NCBI RefSeq assembly: GCF_900100115.1 | Contig: NZ_FNKL01000004.1 | Location: 434,001 to 498,000, forward strand | Length of the DNA stretch: 64,000 nucleotides | DNA from: Chryseobacterium soldanellicola | GTDB taxonomy: Bacteria; Bacteroidota; Bacteroidia; Flavobacteriales; Weeksellaceae | Direction: 5' to 3' | Part shown: in pieces, positions 16,421 through 26,468 of the stretch | How the letters are laid out: every line of letters begins with the position of its first letter | Position numbering within the stretch: the first letter of the stretch is position 1 | The notes under the pieces: model-generated | Told to the model about the DNA's origin: nothing | Databases searched by the model: none | What the model saw: the letters and a program-made list of their open reading frames with translations, nothing else | Position numbers and translations under genes: made by a program

Positions 16421-19319
16421 AAGGCGTAATGTAAATTTTAATTTGAGTTCCTGGTTGGTTTAGTTTTTCTGAAAGGTTATTTATTTCTAGAATAATTTTA
16501 GTTTCGAAGAGTTGTTTAAATGTTTCTATTCTTTTTTGTGAAAGTTTTACTCCAAAAGAGTTTGTTTTTAGAATAGATTCAGGTTTGTTGTCTATTCCGA
16601 CACCATTATCTTCAATGGTTATGCAAAGTGTTGATTCATTGTAAGTAAAAGAAATGTCGATCTGTCCTTTTCGGTCTTTTAAACCCGCAACACCATGTTT
16701 TATAGCGTTTTCCACAAAAGGTTGTATTAATAATGAAGGGATCTTCCAAAGAGGGTTTACGTCATCCGAAACAGTAATTTTATAATCAAAAACATCTTTT
16801 AACCGTAATTTTTCCATATTTAAGTATAAAGAAAGATATTCTACTTCTTCACGTATCGGCATAAAAGTCTTCTCAGAATAATACAGCGTTTTTCTGATCA
16901 TCTGAGAAAAAATATCAAGATAATTTTCGGTTTCCGGATAGTCTTTTTTATACAATAAAAACTGGATGGAATTAAGACAATTATAAATAAAATGCGGATT
17001 GATCTGCGCCTTAATAGCCTGCAATTCAAGTTCTGCAATTTTTTTCTCGTAATACAGAGTTTCTAATTTTTTATTGCGTTTTTTCTGGAAATAAACGGTA
17101 ATAATCAGCCATATCAAAAAGATTCCCAGAAGTGCTGCAAATGCTCTGAATATCCAGGTCTGCCAGAATTTAGGCTTGATTTCAAAAGCTGCCTCCGTTG
17201 CTGTAAAAGACTGTTTTCCATTGTAACCGATTCCATAAACTTTAAAAATATATTTCCCGTGCGGAATAGAATTGAAAATGATTTTGGAAGAAGAGCTCAA
17301 CTGCCAGTCATCATCCAGCCCTTCGATTTTATATTTGTAATTTATTTTTCCTTGTGAGGTGTAATCGGGAAAGCTTAGATTAAAAATAACTTCATTGTTA
17401 GGATTTTGTGCTACAAGTCTTGCTTTCAGGTTAAAATATTCTTTATTACCAATTATAATTGAATTAATAGTGACTTTTTTATTAATAAATTTCTGTTGAT
17501 TGAGTAGTTTGCTGATAGAAAGAATTCCTAAACCCTTTGAGGTTCCTACGAAAATACGGTCTTTTTTAATCACACATCCGGCCACCACATTAGAAGGAAG
17601 ACCATCGGATTGTGTAAAATTATTAATAAGAAAATTTTTCTCTTTAATTTCAATTCTGCTTAAACCTGAATTGGTGCTTGCCCAGAAAATATTTTCATTC
17701 TGAACATCTATTTTCTTAATCTGGCTTGTGGATAAACCATCATTCTCAGTGATTTTTTTTAAAATTTTTTCTTTATTGAAAATTATAATTCCGTTAAGAT
17801 TTGTGGCACCAACGAATAGGTTTTCCTTTAATTTTTTTAGGTCAGTAAAATAATAACCTTCTAGAAATAATTTTCTCTTTTTTGTTATAGTATTAAACTT
17901 ATAGAGATCTTTAAAAGTTCCGACAAACAGGCTGTCTTTATGATAGGAAAGAGCCGTATAAACTCTTTCCCGGGGTAGGATTTCTTTAAATGTATTCTTT
18001 ACAAAATTATAGACGGTTAAATTTTCTGATGTACAGAATAATACAGAATTGTCAGAATAAGGAATAATATTCTTTAAATTGAATGCTTTTATGGAATTAA
18101 TTTGTTTGGTGATTGTATTATAGCGGAAAATCCCTCTGCTTAAGCCAAAAATTATGATATTCCCTTTAGCAAATATCGCTTTATGCTCAATTTTCCTGTT
18201 TTTCTCAAGGATGATATCCGTAATGTTTTTAGAATGAAAAATACCTCCTTTCGCTTCATTATATCCTAAGATAATGTTGTTGTTAAGACTTGAAATTGCG
18301 GTAATATAAGATGAATTATTCTTAATGGGTAATTGTATATAATTCCTGAAAAACTTATCTGTAATAAAATAAATTCCGTTGTTTCTGGTAGAAAACCAAA
18401 TATTATTATCTTTATCTGCAAGAATGTCATTAATAATAAAATTATCTAAAAGCTTAACCGGGGACGAAAAATTTACGTTTTCAGATAAAGGCTGGTCAAA
18501 ATACAGCACGCCTCCGTTTTCGAGGCAGACCCACAATCTGTTATTTTTGTCAAAAATAAGCTGATGAATTCCTTCACGAATAGATAAAGATTGAATTTTC
18601 CTAAAATCTGAATTGTTTTCTATCTTATAAATATCAATTTTTCCATTGTTTCTGCAGGCAAAAAAATGATCTTTTTTATACACATACGTACCCTCTTTAA
18701 TTTGAATATTACAGGATGTTTTCTTTTTGGTGAGAATATTGTAAACCTCCAGATTTCCATTTTTATCAGCGCTATAAAGTGTGTTTTTTTCGGGATCAAA
18801 TGCAATGATATAATGGTCTTCTTTACTTAGTAATAATGGGATATTGTGGACATTACCGTTCTTATAAATGTAAATATTTTTGGGATTAAAACGGGTGTAT
18901 AAAAAGACAGAATCTTTTTTTGCAATGGCAACCGGATTTTGCCCGAACTGGATTATTTCTTTAAGCTTTTTATTAATATCGGAATTAATGATCTTTCCAT
19001 TTTTCAGGTAGGCAAAATCACTTAAAAACGGGACGATAAAAATTTCTCCGTTGGATAGAGGATTACAGGAAAGAACGTCAAGATTCTTAAGTCCGTCTTT
19101 TTTGGTATATTGCTTAAACTCTTTTCCGTCGAATCTGAAGAATCCGTTATCGCTTCCGATCCAGATAAAGCCGTTGTTATCCTGGCTCAACTGGTAAGTG
19201 TACGAGCTGTTGAGTCCGTTTTCTTCACTATAATTCACCAATCCTGGGATTTGTGTTAAAAACCTGGAAATAGGAAATAAAATAAATGAAAATATAAAAA
19301 ATAGAGTTAGTTTTTTCAC
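16389..19319 (-). CDS. two-component-propeller sensor histidine kinase (LytS-type)
   Basis: A 976-residue membrane sensor. An N-terminal hydrophobic signal is followed by periplasmic beta-propeller repeats (GFIWIGSDNGFFRFDG, RLWVCLENGGVLYF, NIWFSTRNNGIYFI), a Y_Y_Y domain (YKYKIEGLDDDW), a transmembrane helix at about 722-744, and a LytS-type His_kinase domain. The phospho-acceptor is His776 in INPHFIYNCLNS. The ATPase has ENAIKHG and EDNGVGI. This architecture is a Bacteroidota speciality, often sensing glycans or envelope signals. Its partner is the overlapping LytTR regulator. Confidence 0.94.
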   Translation of the reverse strand: MKKLTLFFIFSFILFPISRFLTQIPGLVNYSEENGLNSSYTYQLSQDNNGFIWIGSDNGFFRFDGKEFKQYTKKDGLKNLDVLSCNPLSNGEIFIVPFLSDFAYLKNGKIINSDINKKLKEIIQFGQNPVAIAKKDSVFLYTRFNPKNIYIYKNGNVHNIPLLLSKEDHYIIAFDPEKNTLYSADKNGNLEVYNILTKKKTSCNIQIKEGTYVYKKDHFFACRNNGKIDIYKIENNSDFRKIQSLSIREGIHQLIFDKNNRLWVCLENGGVLYFDQPLSENVNFSSPVKLLDNFIINDILADKDNNIWFSTRNNGIYFITDKFFRNYIQLPIKNNSSYITAISSLNNNIILGYNEAKGGIFHSKNITDIILEKNRKIEHKAIFAKGNIIIFGLSRGIFRYNTITKQINSIKAFNLKNIIPYSDNSVLFCTSENLTVYNFVKNTFKEILPRERVYTALSYHKDSLFVGTFKDLYKFNTITKKRKLFLEGYYFTDLKKLKENLFVGATNLNGIIIFNKEKILKKITENDGLSTSQIKKIDVQNENIFWASTNSGLSRIEIKEKNFLINNFTQSDGLPSNVVAGCVIKKDRIFVGTSKGLGILSISKLLNQQKFINKKVTINSIIIGNKEYFNLKARLVAQNPNNEVIFNLSFPDYTSQGKINYKYKIEGLDDDWQLSSSSKIIFNSIPHGKYIFKVYGIGYNGKQSFTATEAAFEIKPKFWQTWIFRAFAALLGIFLIWLIITVYFQKKRNKKLETLYYEKKIAELELQAIKAQINPHFIYNCLNSIQFLLYKKDYPETENYLDIFSQMIRKTLYYSEKTFMPIREEVEYLSLYLNMEKLRLKDVFDYKITVSDDVNPLWKIPSLLIQPFVENAIKHGVAGLKDRKGQIDISFTYNESTLCITIEDNGVGIDNKPESILKTNSFGVKLSQKRIETFKQLFETKIILEINNLSEKLNQPGTQIKIYITPYENKSTGLHH

Positions 19320-19416
19320 ATAATATTGAATAACAATGTAAATATAAAGTTTCGTTGATAATAATACAATACATAGTGATAAATATTGAGAAAAAATGAA
19401 AAGGAAAAATTCGGAT

Positions 19417-19424
19417 ATTTTTGT
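19417..19424 (+). promoter_or_regulatory. candidate -7 box of parE
   Basis: TATTTTTG matches TAnnTTTG, 37 bp upstream of the parE ATG. No clear -33 element is seen. Confidence 0.4.
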
Positions 19425-19461
19425 TCAAATTCGTATTTTTGTATGTTTTCTGAAATAGTAT

Positions 19462-21345
19462 ATGTCACAAGAAATAAATCCGGTATATTCCGAAGATAAT
19501 ATCAGAACCCTCGATTGGCAGGAGCACATCCGTTTACGCCCCGGTATGTACATCGGGAAGTTGGGGGATGGATCGTCTGCTGACGATGGTATTTATATTT
19601 TGCTTAAAGAGATTCTAGACAACTCGATTGATGAGTTTAGAATGAAATCCGGCAAAAGAATTGAGATAAAAGTAGACGACGGTAAAGTTACCATTCGTGA
19701 CTTTGGCCGTGGGATTCCGTTGGGAAAAGTGGTTGACGCTGTTTCCAAAATGAATACCGGAGGAAAATACGACAGTAAAGCCTTTAAAAAATCTGTAGGG
19801 TTAAACGGGGTCGGTACAAAAGCCGTAAATGCTTTGGCGGAGTATTTCCGTGTAAGGTCTTTCCGTGAAGGAAGGATGAAAATTGCCGAGTTTTCACGCG
19901 GTATTATTACCGAAGATCATGTGGAAAAAGAAACTTCGGAGAGAAACGGAACCGAGATTTCCTTTGTTCCCGATGGAGAAATTTTTCTTAATTTTAAATA
20001 CCGCAAAGAATATATAGAAAGGATGCTGCGTAATTACGCCTATCTGAATCCTGGGTTGAAAATTCTTTTTAACGGGGAAACATTTTATTCTGAAAACGGG
20101 CTTAAAGACCTATTAGAAGAAGAAATGGAAAGCGAAATTCTGTATCCGATCGTTCATTTGAAAGATCTTGATATCGAATTGGCGATCACTCATTCAGATA
20201 AATCCCAGACAGAAACTTATTTTTCTTTCGTAAATGGACAAAATACGACACAGGGAGGAACACATTTAAATGCTTTCCGTGAAGCTTATGTGAAAACCAT
20301 CCGTGAGTTTTTTAATAAAAATTTTGATGCTGCAGATATAAGAAAATCGATCATCGCAGCGATTTCCATTAACGTAGAAGAGCCGGTTTTTGAATCTCAA
20401 ACGAAAACAAAATTAGGCTCAAACGATATGGGACCCAACGGGCCGACGGTAAGAACTTTTATCATTGATTTCTTAAAAAGTAAATTAGATAATTTTTTGC
20501 ACCAGAATCCTGAGATTGCAGATGCTGTTCAACGAAAAATTTTAATTTCGGAAAGAGAAAGAAAAGAACTTTCAGGAATCCAGAAATTAGCCAGAGAAAG
20601 AGCCAAAAAAGTATCTTTACACAATAAAAAGCTTCGTGACTGCAGACAGCATTATAATGATCAGAAGGCTGAAAGAAAAGGAGATACGCAGATTTTTATT
20701 ACTGAAGGAGATTCGGCATCCGGTTCAATCACCAAATCAAGAGATGTAGAAACGCAGGCCGTATTTTCATTAAAAGGTAAACCTCTAAACTGTTATGGCT
20801 TAACAAAGAAAGTGGTGTATGAAAATGAAGAATTCAATTTATTACAGGCAGCGTTAAATATTGAAGAAAGTTTAGAAGATCTAAGATATAATCAGGTAAT
20901 TATTGCGACTGATGCCGATGTCGACGGGATGCACATTCGTCTGTTGATGATTACGTTTTTCCTTCAATTTTTCCCGGATCTGATCAAAAACGGCCACCTT
21001 TATATTCTTCAGACCCCTTTATTTAGGGTAAGGAATAAAAAAGAAACGAGATACTGTTATTCTGAAGCAGAAAGGGTGAAAGCACTGAATGAGTTGGGAA
21101 AGAATCCTGAAATTACAAGATTTAAAGGGTTAGGAGAGATTTCGCCTGATGAGTTTAAACATTTTATCGGCAAAGATATTCGTCTTGAGCCGGTTGTGGT
21201 AGGTAAAGATCTGACGATTGAGCAGCTTTTAGAGTTTTACATGGGAAAAAATACACCGGACAGACAAGTTTTTATTCTTGAAAACCTGGTAGTTGAAGAT
21301 ACGGATATTGATAAAAAAGAAATATTGAGTGAAGCAGAAGAATAA
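19462..21345 (+). CDS. parE: DNA topoisomerase IV subunit B (ParE)
   Basis: A 627-residue type IIA topoisomerase ATPase subunit. The GHKL ATPase motifs are [18 protein letters not shown] and [13 protein letters not shown]. The TOPRIM domain has the catalytic Glu in [10 protein letters not shown] and the metal-binding [11 protein letters not shown]. Pairing with a downstream ParC-like subunit, not GyrA, and its length support Topo IV, which decatenates daughter chromosomes. The gene order is parE, a small membrane protein, parC. Confidence 0.93.
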   Translation: MSQEINPVYSEDNIRTLDWQEHIRLRPGMYIGKLGDGSSADDGIYILLKEILDNSIDEFRMKSGKRIEIKVDDGKVTIRDFGRGIPLGKVVDAVSKMNTGGKYDSKAFKKSVGLNGVGTKAVNALAEYFRVRSFREGRMKIAEFSRGIITEDHVEKETSERNGTEISFVPDGEIFLNFKYRKEYIERMLRNYAYLNPGLKILFNGETFYSENGLKDLLEEEMESEILYPIVHLKDLDIELAITHSDKSQTETYFSFVNGQNTTQGGTHLNAFREAYVKTIREFFNKNFDAADIRKSIIAAISINVEEPVFESQTKTKLGSNDMGPNGPTVRTFIIDFLKSKLDNFLHQNPEIADAVQRKILISERERKELSGIQKLARERAKKVSLHNKKLRDCRQHYNDQKAERKGDTQIFITEGDSASGSITKSRDVETQAVFSLKGKPLNCYGLTKKVVYENEEFNLLQAALNIEESLEDLRYNQVIIATDADVDGMHIRLLMITFFLQFFPDLIKNGHLYILQTPLFRVRNKKETRYCYSEAERVKALNELGKNPEITRFKGLGEISPDEFKHFIGKDIRLEPVVVGKDLTIEQLLEFYMGKNTPDRQVFILENLVVEDTDIDKKEILSEAEE

Positions 21346-21364
21346 ATTTTAAATAAAAAAACAA

Positions 21365-21388
21365 CACAAACACAAACACAAACACAAA
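21365..21388 (+). repeat. (CACAAA)4 microsatellite
   Basis: Four exact CACAAA hexamers lie in the 50-bp gap between parE and the small membrane-protein gene, followed by an A tract 8 bp before its ATG. Tract length could affect translation of the downstream gene. Confidence 0.7.
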
Positions 21389-21395
21389 AAAAATT

Positions 21396-21890
21396 ATGAG
21401 ACTAAGTAACCGCAACAAGGCATCTGTTTATAATTTTATAAATACTTTGTTGATAATGTTCGTAATAGGGGGCATTGCATGCTTTTTTTTAGAAGAATAC
21501 AGGTTTAATGTACTGGGCAGGGAAAGCTATTTATTTATAATAATTCCCATTTTGTTATTGACTCTTTTTTATCTTAACGGAAGACAGATTTTCGAGTATG
21601 ATAGTGACGGAGAGGCACTTAACTTTAAAAACAGAAACATTATCCCTTTTTTAGACAGACCGCTGCATGATGAGTTCCCTAAATACAAATTGATAAAATA
21701 TGAAGTTGTACATATACTTTTTGTCAAAAGATTATACGTTACTATTTCGAGCAAAAATACGGGTTCTACCATGTTGAAGTATGAAGTTTCGTATTTAACA
21801 AAAAAAGAAATAACAGATTTAAGATTCTCTTTAAATAAAGTCGTGAAAACTAATAACGATAAAAAAGAACAAAGATTAAAAAATGACTGA
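21396..21890 (+). CDS. small two-TM membrane protein between parE and parC
   Basis: A 164-residue hypothetical protein with two hydrophobic helices near the N-terminus (about 11-29 and 43-62, IIIPILLLTLFYLNGRQIF), then a soluble basic C-terminal domain. The fold resembles small bacterial PH-like membrane proteins, but no family is recognised with confidence. It is translationally coupled to parC by an 8-bp overlap (shared ATGA region) and lies 50 bp after parE. Any link with topoisomerase function is only suggested by position. Confidence 0.75.
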   Translation: MRLSNRNKASVYNFINTLLIMFVIGGIACFFLEEYRFNVLGRESYLFIIIPILLLTLFYLNGRQIFEYDSDGEALNFKNRNIIPFLDRPLHDEFPKYKLIKYEVVHILFVKRLYVTISSKNTGSTMLKYEVSYLTKKEITDLRFSLNKVVKTNNDKKEQRLKND

Positions 21891-24474
21891 AGAACACTCG
21901 CATGAAGGTGAGAGCTTGAAAAAAGTTTCCGGGCTGTACAAAGACTGGTTTTTGGACTACGCTTCTTATGTAATTTTAGACAGGGCAATTCCTTCCGTTT
22001 ATGATGGTTTTAAGCCCGTTCAGCGAAGAATTATGCATTCCATGCGAGAGCTGGAGGATGGCCGTTACAACAAAGTAGCCAACATCGTGGGGAATACCAT
22101 GAAATACCACCCTCATGGGGATGCTTCCATTACCGATGCGATGGTCGGGATCGGGCAGAGAGAGCTTTTAATTGACACCCAGGGAAACTGGGGAAATATT
22201 TATACAGGTGATTCTGCAGCGGCCGCAAGATATATCGAAGCACGATTAACACCGTTTGCGCTGGAAGTTGTTTTTAACCCGAAAACCACGGAATGGGCAA
22301 AATCCTATGACGGCAGAAATAATGAACCCATTGATTTACCCGTAAAATTTCCGTTGCTTTTGGCACAAGGCGTTGAAGGAATCGGGGTTGGTCTTTCCAC
22401 AAAAATTCTTCCCCATAATTTTAATGAATTAATTAATGCTTCTGTTGCCTATTTAAAAGGAAAAAAGTTTGAGCTGTTTCCTGATTTTCTGACGGCAGGA
22501 TTTCTGGATGTTTCAGAATACAATGATGGTCACAGAGGCGGAAAAGTAAGGGCCAGAGCCAGAATTACACAAACTGACAAGCATACTTTGGTCGTTTCTG
22601 AGCTTCCTTTTTCTAAAAATACCGGTGATCTTATCGACTCGATTTTAAAAGCCAATGAAAAAGGGAAGATTAAGATTAAAAAAATTGAAGATAATACCTC
22701 GGATAAGGTAGAAATCCTGATCCATCTTCCTAACGATTCTTCACCTGATAAAACAATCGATGCGCTGTATGCTTTCACCGATTGCCAGGTTACGATCTCA
22801 CCAAATGCCTGTGTAATTGTAGGTGATAAACCCATGTTCCTGAATATTTCCGAGATTTTAAGAATGAATACGGATCACACTGTTTCTTTGCTTAAAAAAG
22901 AGCTGGAAATTGAGCTCCACGAGCTGCAGGAAAGCTGGCATTTCTCTTCATTAGAAAGGATTTTCATTGAAAACAGAATTTATCACGATATTGAAGAAGT
23001 GGAAACTTGGGAAGACGTTTTAATAACGATCGATGAAGGACTAAAACCACATACCAAACATCTTTTAAGAGCTGTAACACAGGAAGATATATTGAAACTA
23101 ACTGAAATCAGAATTAAAAGAATTTCAAGATTTGATTTAGATAAATTTAAAGAAAATATCGCCGCCCTTGAAGGAAAAATTGAGCAGGTAAAACATCATT
23201 TAGAACATCTGATTCCGTATGCAATTGATTATTATTTAAATATTCAGAAAAAATACGGGAAAGACAGACAGAGAAAAACAGAGCTTAGGATTTTTGATAC
23301 TATTGATGCGACTAAAGTTGCCGTTGCCAACGAAAAATTCTATGCTAATTTTGAAGAAGGCTTTATAGGAACTTCTTTGAAAAAAGATCAGTATTTATTT
23401 GATTGCTCGGATATTGACGACATTATTACTTTCAGAAAAGACGGAAGCATGAAAGTGGTAAAAGTGGAAGCCAAAACCTTTATCGGTAAAGATATTCTCC
23501 ACGTTGCGATCTGGAAGAAAAATGATAAAAGAACCGTTTACAACATGATTTACCGTGAAGGGCGGGACGGGCCTTATTATATGAAACGTTTCTCCGTAAC
23601 AGGCGTTACAAGAAATACGGATTATCCTTTGGCCTCGGATAAAAAAGGATCTGAAATGCTTTATTTCTCAGCAAATCCGAATGGTGAAGCAGAAACAGTG
23701 ACCGTTCTTTTAAAGCCCAATCCACGGATCAGAAAAAATAAAATGGATGTCGATTTTTCGGAATTAGCTATAAAAGGACGTGATTCCAAAGGAAATTTAG
23801 TGACAAAATATGCCATTAAAAAAGTTGACCTTAAAGAAGAAGGCGTTTCTACACTGGCACCGAGGAAAATCTGGTTTGATGATACGGTAAGAAGACTGAA
23901 TGCAGATGGAAGAGGAAGGCTTCTCGGAAATTTTAAAGGAGATGATAAAATATTGACAATCAATACAAATGGTGAAGCAAAATTGGTGAGTTTTGATCTC
24001 GGAAACCGTTTTGATGATCAATATTTAGTCCTAGAAAAATGGAAGCCGGAGCAGCCCGTAACGTGTATTTATTTTGATGGTGAAAAAGATATTTATTTCA
24101 TTAAAAGATTCTTATTTGAGAATAATATTAATGTTCAGACCTTCATGCCTTCAGAACATCCCAAATCATTTATTGAGAACGTTATTGTAGCCAATGGTGC
24201 AACAGCGGAAATCATTTTTGCGAAAGATAAAGGCAAAGAGCGTGAGCCGGAAACTGTAAATATCGATGAATTTATTACTGTAAAAGGAATCAAAGCCATT
24301 GGAAATCAGTTTACTAAGTTTAAAGTGAAAACCATTAATGTCAATGTTCCGGAACCGGAAGAAGAAGAACCTGAAATATACGAAAACCCCGATCCGACGG
24401 AAGGCGCGGACGACGACGGCGGGACGATCGGCGATTTGTTTCAAAATGACGAAAATGAAAATACAGAAAATTAA
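21883..24474 (+). CDS. parC: DNA topoisomerase IV subunit A (ParC)
   Basis: An 863-residue breakage-reunion subunit. The N-terminal winged helix/tower has DGFKPVQRRI, HPHGDAS and the catalytic Tyr117 in AAAARYIEARL. The C-terminal half forms a degenerate beta-pinwheel, and the tail is highly acidic (EPEEEEPEIYENPD). It forms a heterotetramer with the upstream ParE product. The reading frame opens inside the preceding small gene, so translation is probably coupled. Confidence 0.93.
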   Translation: MTEEHSHEGESLKKVSGLYKDWFLDYASYVILDRAIPSVYDGFKPVQRRIMHSMRELEDGRYNKVANIVGNTMKYHPHGDASITDAMVGIGQRELLIDTQGNWGNIYTGDSAAAARYIEARLTPFALEVVFNPKTTEWAKSYDGRNNEPIDLPVKFPLLLAQGVEGIGVGLSTKILPHNFNELINASVAYLKGKKFELFPDFLTAGFLDVSEYNDGHRGGKVRARARITQTDKHTLVVSELPFSKNTGDLIDSILKANEKGKIKIKKIEDNTSDKVEILIHLPNDSSPDKTIDALYAFTDCQVTISPNACVIVGDKPMFLNISEILRMNTDHTVSLLKKELEIELHELQESWHFSSLERIFIENRIYHDIEEVETWEDVLITIDEGLKPHTKHLLRAVTQEDILKLTEIRIKRISRFDLDKFKENIAALEGKIEQVKHHLEHLIPYAIDYYLNIQKKYGKDRQRKTELRIFDTIDATKVAVANEKFYANFEEGFIGTSLKKDQYLFDCSDIDDIITFRKDGSMKVVKVEAKTFIGKDILHVAIWKKNDKRTVYNMIYREGRDGPYYMKRFSVTGVTRNTDYPLASDKKGSEMLYFSANPNGEAETVTVLLKPNPRIRKNKMDVDFSELAIKGRDSKGNLVTKYAIKKVDLKEEGVSTLAPRKIWFDDTVRRLNADGRGRLLGNFKGDDKILTINTNGEAKLVSFDLGNRFDDQYLVLEKWKPEQPVTCIYFDGEKDIYFIKRFLFENNINVQTFMPSEHPKSFIENVIVANGATAEIIFAKDKGKEREPETVNIDEFITVKGIKAIGNQFTKFKVKTINVNVPEPEEEEPEIYENPDPTEGADDDGGTIGDLFQNDENENTEN

Positions 24475-24486
24475 AACGTTGAAAAA

Positions 24487-25140
24487 ATGAATATTCTAAT
24501 ATTAATAATAGCTATTACCGCAATCATTAGCTTTATTGCGCCCAATGGAAGCGCTAATTTTGAGAAATATAAGTTCAGTGTAGGAGCGATTATGAACAGA
24601 AAGGAATACATTCGTTTGCTTTCTGCCGGTTTTCTTCATGCAGATCTTATGCATTTGATATTCAATATGTTGACGCTGTATTTCTTTGGTCCTGTTGTTA
24701 TTGAAGGTTTTGGAAATTTAGGTTTTATCATCATTTATTTCGGATCGATTTTACTTGGAAATATATTTTCATTATTTATTTATCAAAAACAGCCTTGGTA
24801 TTCTGCAATTGGCGCGAGCGGAGGAGTTTCCGGGATTTTGTTTGCTTCGATCGCCCTATATCCTAGTATTGGAATTTATATGTTTTTCATTCCAATTCCG
24901 ATTCCTGGTTATATTTTTGGCTTGGTTTATTTTGGGTATTCAGTTTACATGATGTTGAATCCGAGACAGCATGATAATATCGGTCATGCTGCGCATCTGG
25001 GGGGTGCATTTTTCGGTTTGGTTTATGCGGTTGCCAATCAGCCTCAGGCTGCGATGGGGAACGCATTGTATATTGGTATTATGGCGCTCCCGTTAATTTA
25101 TTTAAGCTATGAAATCTTTGTGAGAAAAAGAATAGGGTAG
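24487..25140 (+). CDS. rhomboid family intramembrane serine protease
   Basis: A 217-residue polytopic membrane protease. The catalytic Ser111 lies in IGASGGVSG and the catalytic His170 in GHAAHLGGAFFG. An HxxxxHxxxN-like motif (HADLMHLIFNM) is in the second helix. It cleaves transmembrane substrates within the bilayer. It starts 12 bp after parC, so it probably belongs to the same operon. Its substrate is unknown. Confidence 0.93.
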   Translation: MNILILIIAITAIISFIAPNGSANFEKYKFSVGAIMNRKEYIRLLSAGFLHADLMHLIFNMLTLYFFGPVVIEGFGNLGFIIIYFGSILLGNIFSLFIYQKQPWYSAIGASGGVSGILFASIALYPSIGIYMFFIPIPIPGYIFGLVYFGYSVYMMLNPRQHDNIGHAAHLGGAFFGLVYAVANQPQAAMGNALYIGIMALPLIYLSYEIFVRKRIG

Positions 25141-25160
25141 TTTTTTTAACTAAAATTTAT

Positions 25161-25192
25161 AAACCGGTTAATATTTTTTGCCGGTTTTTTTT
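25161..25192. terminator. bidirectional terminator between rhomboid and DUF4180 genes
   Basis: AAACCGG/CCGGTTT stem with a T8 run, placed between convergent genes. Confidence 0.75.
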
Positions 25193-25196
25193 ATAA

Positions 25197-25556
25197 TTAT
25201 CCGGATATTTTCTCAATAGCTTTTTCAAGTGTCTCAACAAAATTGATGTGTCGGGTTTTATTACTTTCATAAATAAAATCCTTCATGCTTTTGCTTTCAT
25301 ATTTGCTGAAATCTCCTACAATGGCTAATCTTACACGATAATTTGAAAATTTCTGAAGAATTTCACCTGCGATTTTTGTCTTCAGATCGAAAAAATCAGG
25401 CGTAATATTTCTTTCATAAATAATAACTTTATCAAAATCCTGATAATAGATGTTTCCCAAAAGATCCAGTCCGTTCTGAGCAGATTGAATGACTATTTTA
25501 TCAGAAATAATTTCTGCGATTCTGGTATTGTTTACTTCGTGTGCCTTGATTTGCAT
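25197..25556 (-). CDS. DUF4180 domain-containing protein
   Basis: A 119-residue single-domain protein. The segments IISDKIVIQSAQNGLDLLGN, DKVIIYERNITPDFFDLKT and RLAIVGDFSKY are typical of DUF4180, an uncharacterised family related to STAS/SpoIIAA-like proteins. It is the last gene of a minus-strand run and begins 6 bp after prmC. The function is unknown. Confidence 0.85.
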   Translation of the reverse strand: MQIKAHEVNNTRIAEIISDKIVIQSAQNGLDLLGNIYYQDFDKVIIYERNITPDFFDLKTKIAGEILQKFSNYRVRLAIVGDFSKYESKSMKDFIYESNKTRHINFVETLEKAIEKISG

Positions 25557-25562
25557 TTTTAT

Positions 25563-26468
25563 TTATTTTATTCCGAAAATAAAACGGTTATTTTCAGATA
25601 AATCTTTGATTAATAGCGCTTCAGAGAAATTAGCAGTATATAACTCCAAGGTTTCAGGACCTAATTTTTGATTAATTTCTAAAAACAGCAAACCGTTTTT
25701 ATTTAAATATTTTTCAGCATCTTCTGCAATCTTTTTATAGAAAATCAATGCATCGGAAGTTGGGGAAAAAAGTGCCATTTTCGGTTCGAATTCCTTGACA
25801 GAATCAGCAATTTCAGGCTCTTCTTCAATCCCGATATATGGCGGATTTGAAATGATAATATCAAAATTTTCATTTAAATCATAAGTAAGATAATCACCAT
25901 AAATAAATTTTACATCAAGTTGATGAAAACACGCATTTTTTTTCGCAACTTCCAATGCTTTTTTAGAAAAATCAATTGAAGTAACCTCTGCTTCCGGAAA
26001 ATGCTTCTTTAAAACCAAAGGAATGATTCCGCTTCCGGTTCCGATATCAAGAATTTTCAACGGTCTTTTTGTCATTTCGACGGAGGAGAAATCTTTAGAT
26101 TCTTCATTCCACTTCGTTTCATTCTGAATGACAAAACTGTGAATTTTTTGAATCGCCATTTCCAGCAATTCTTCCGTTTCCGGACGGGGAATTAATACAT
26201 TTTCATCTACAAAAAAAGTCATTCCGTAAAATTCTGCCTCACCTAAAATTTGCTGATAAGGCTTATTGCTTTTTAATGCTGAAATAACGTTTTGAAGCTG
26301 GTTTTCATCATCAGTTGATAATTCCTGACCCGCAAATTTTCGTTGATCAAAATTATCAAAACCGACGATTTTCTGAATAAAAACAGCGGACAAAAAATCT
26401 GTTTCCGAATCTGTATAAATTCCGAAAAGCTCTTTTCTAAAGTGATTTTTAAATTCTGAAATTGTCAT
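25563..26468 (-). CDS. prmC: peptide chain release factor N5-glutamine methyltransferase (PrmC)
   Basis: Methylates the GGQ glutamine of RF1/RF2. The N-terminal helical domain contains ILGEAEFYGMTFFVDENVLI. The SAM-binding motif is LDIGTGSGIIPL, and the catalytic NPPY is in IISNPPYIGIEEEPE. At 301 residues it is slightly long, because residues 113-134 come from a dispersed repeat inserted in frame between the two domains (26070-26133). Its ATG directly abuts the yaaA stop, so translation is probably coupled. Confidence 0.94.
   Translation of the reverse strand: MTISEFKNHFRKELFGIYTDSETDFLSAVFIQKIVGFDNFDQRKFAGQELSTDDENQLQNVISALKSNKPYQQILGEAEFYGMTFFVDENVLIPRPETEELLEMAIQKIHSFVIQNETKWNEESKDFSSVEMTKRPLKILDIGTGSGIIPLVLKKHFPEAEVTSIDFSKKALEVAKKNACFHQLDVKFIYGDYLTYDLNENFDIIISNPPYIGIEEEPEIADSVKEFEPKMALFSPTSDALIFYKKIAEDAEKYLNKNGLLFLEINQKLGPETLELYTANFSEALLIKDLSENNRFIFGIK
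26070..26133 (-). repeat. dispersed TGTCATT...AATGACA repeat inside prmC
   Basis: A 64-bp element is bounded by TGTCATT and AATGACA (minus strand TGTCATTCAGAATG ... TCGAAATGACA). It contains an internal AGAATCTAAAGATTTCT near-palindrome. It looks like the widespread intergenic repeat of Chryseobacterium-type genomes, but here it is read through in frame as part of PrmC. Related fragments appear at 44845 and 63454. Confidence 0.65.
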
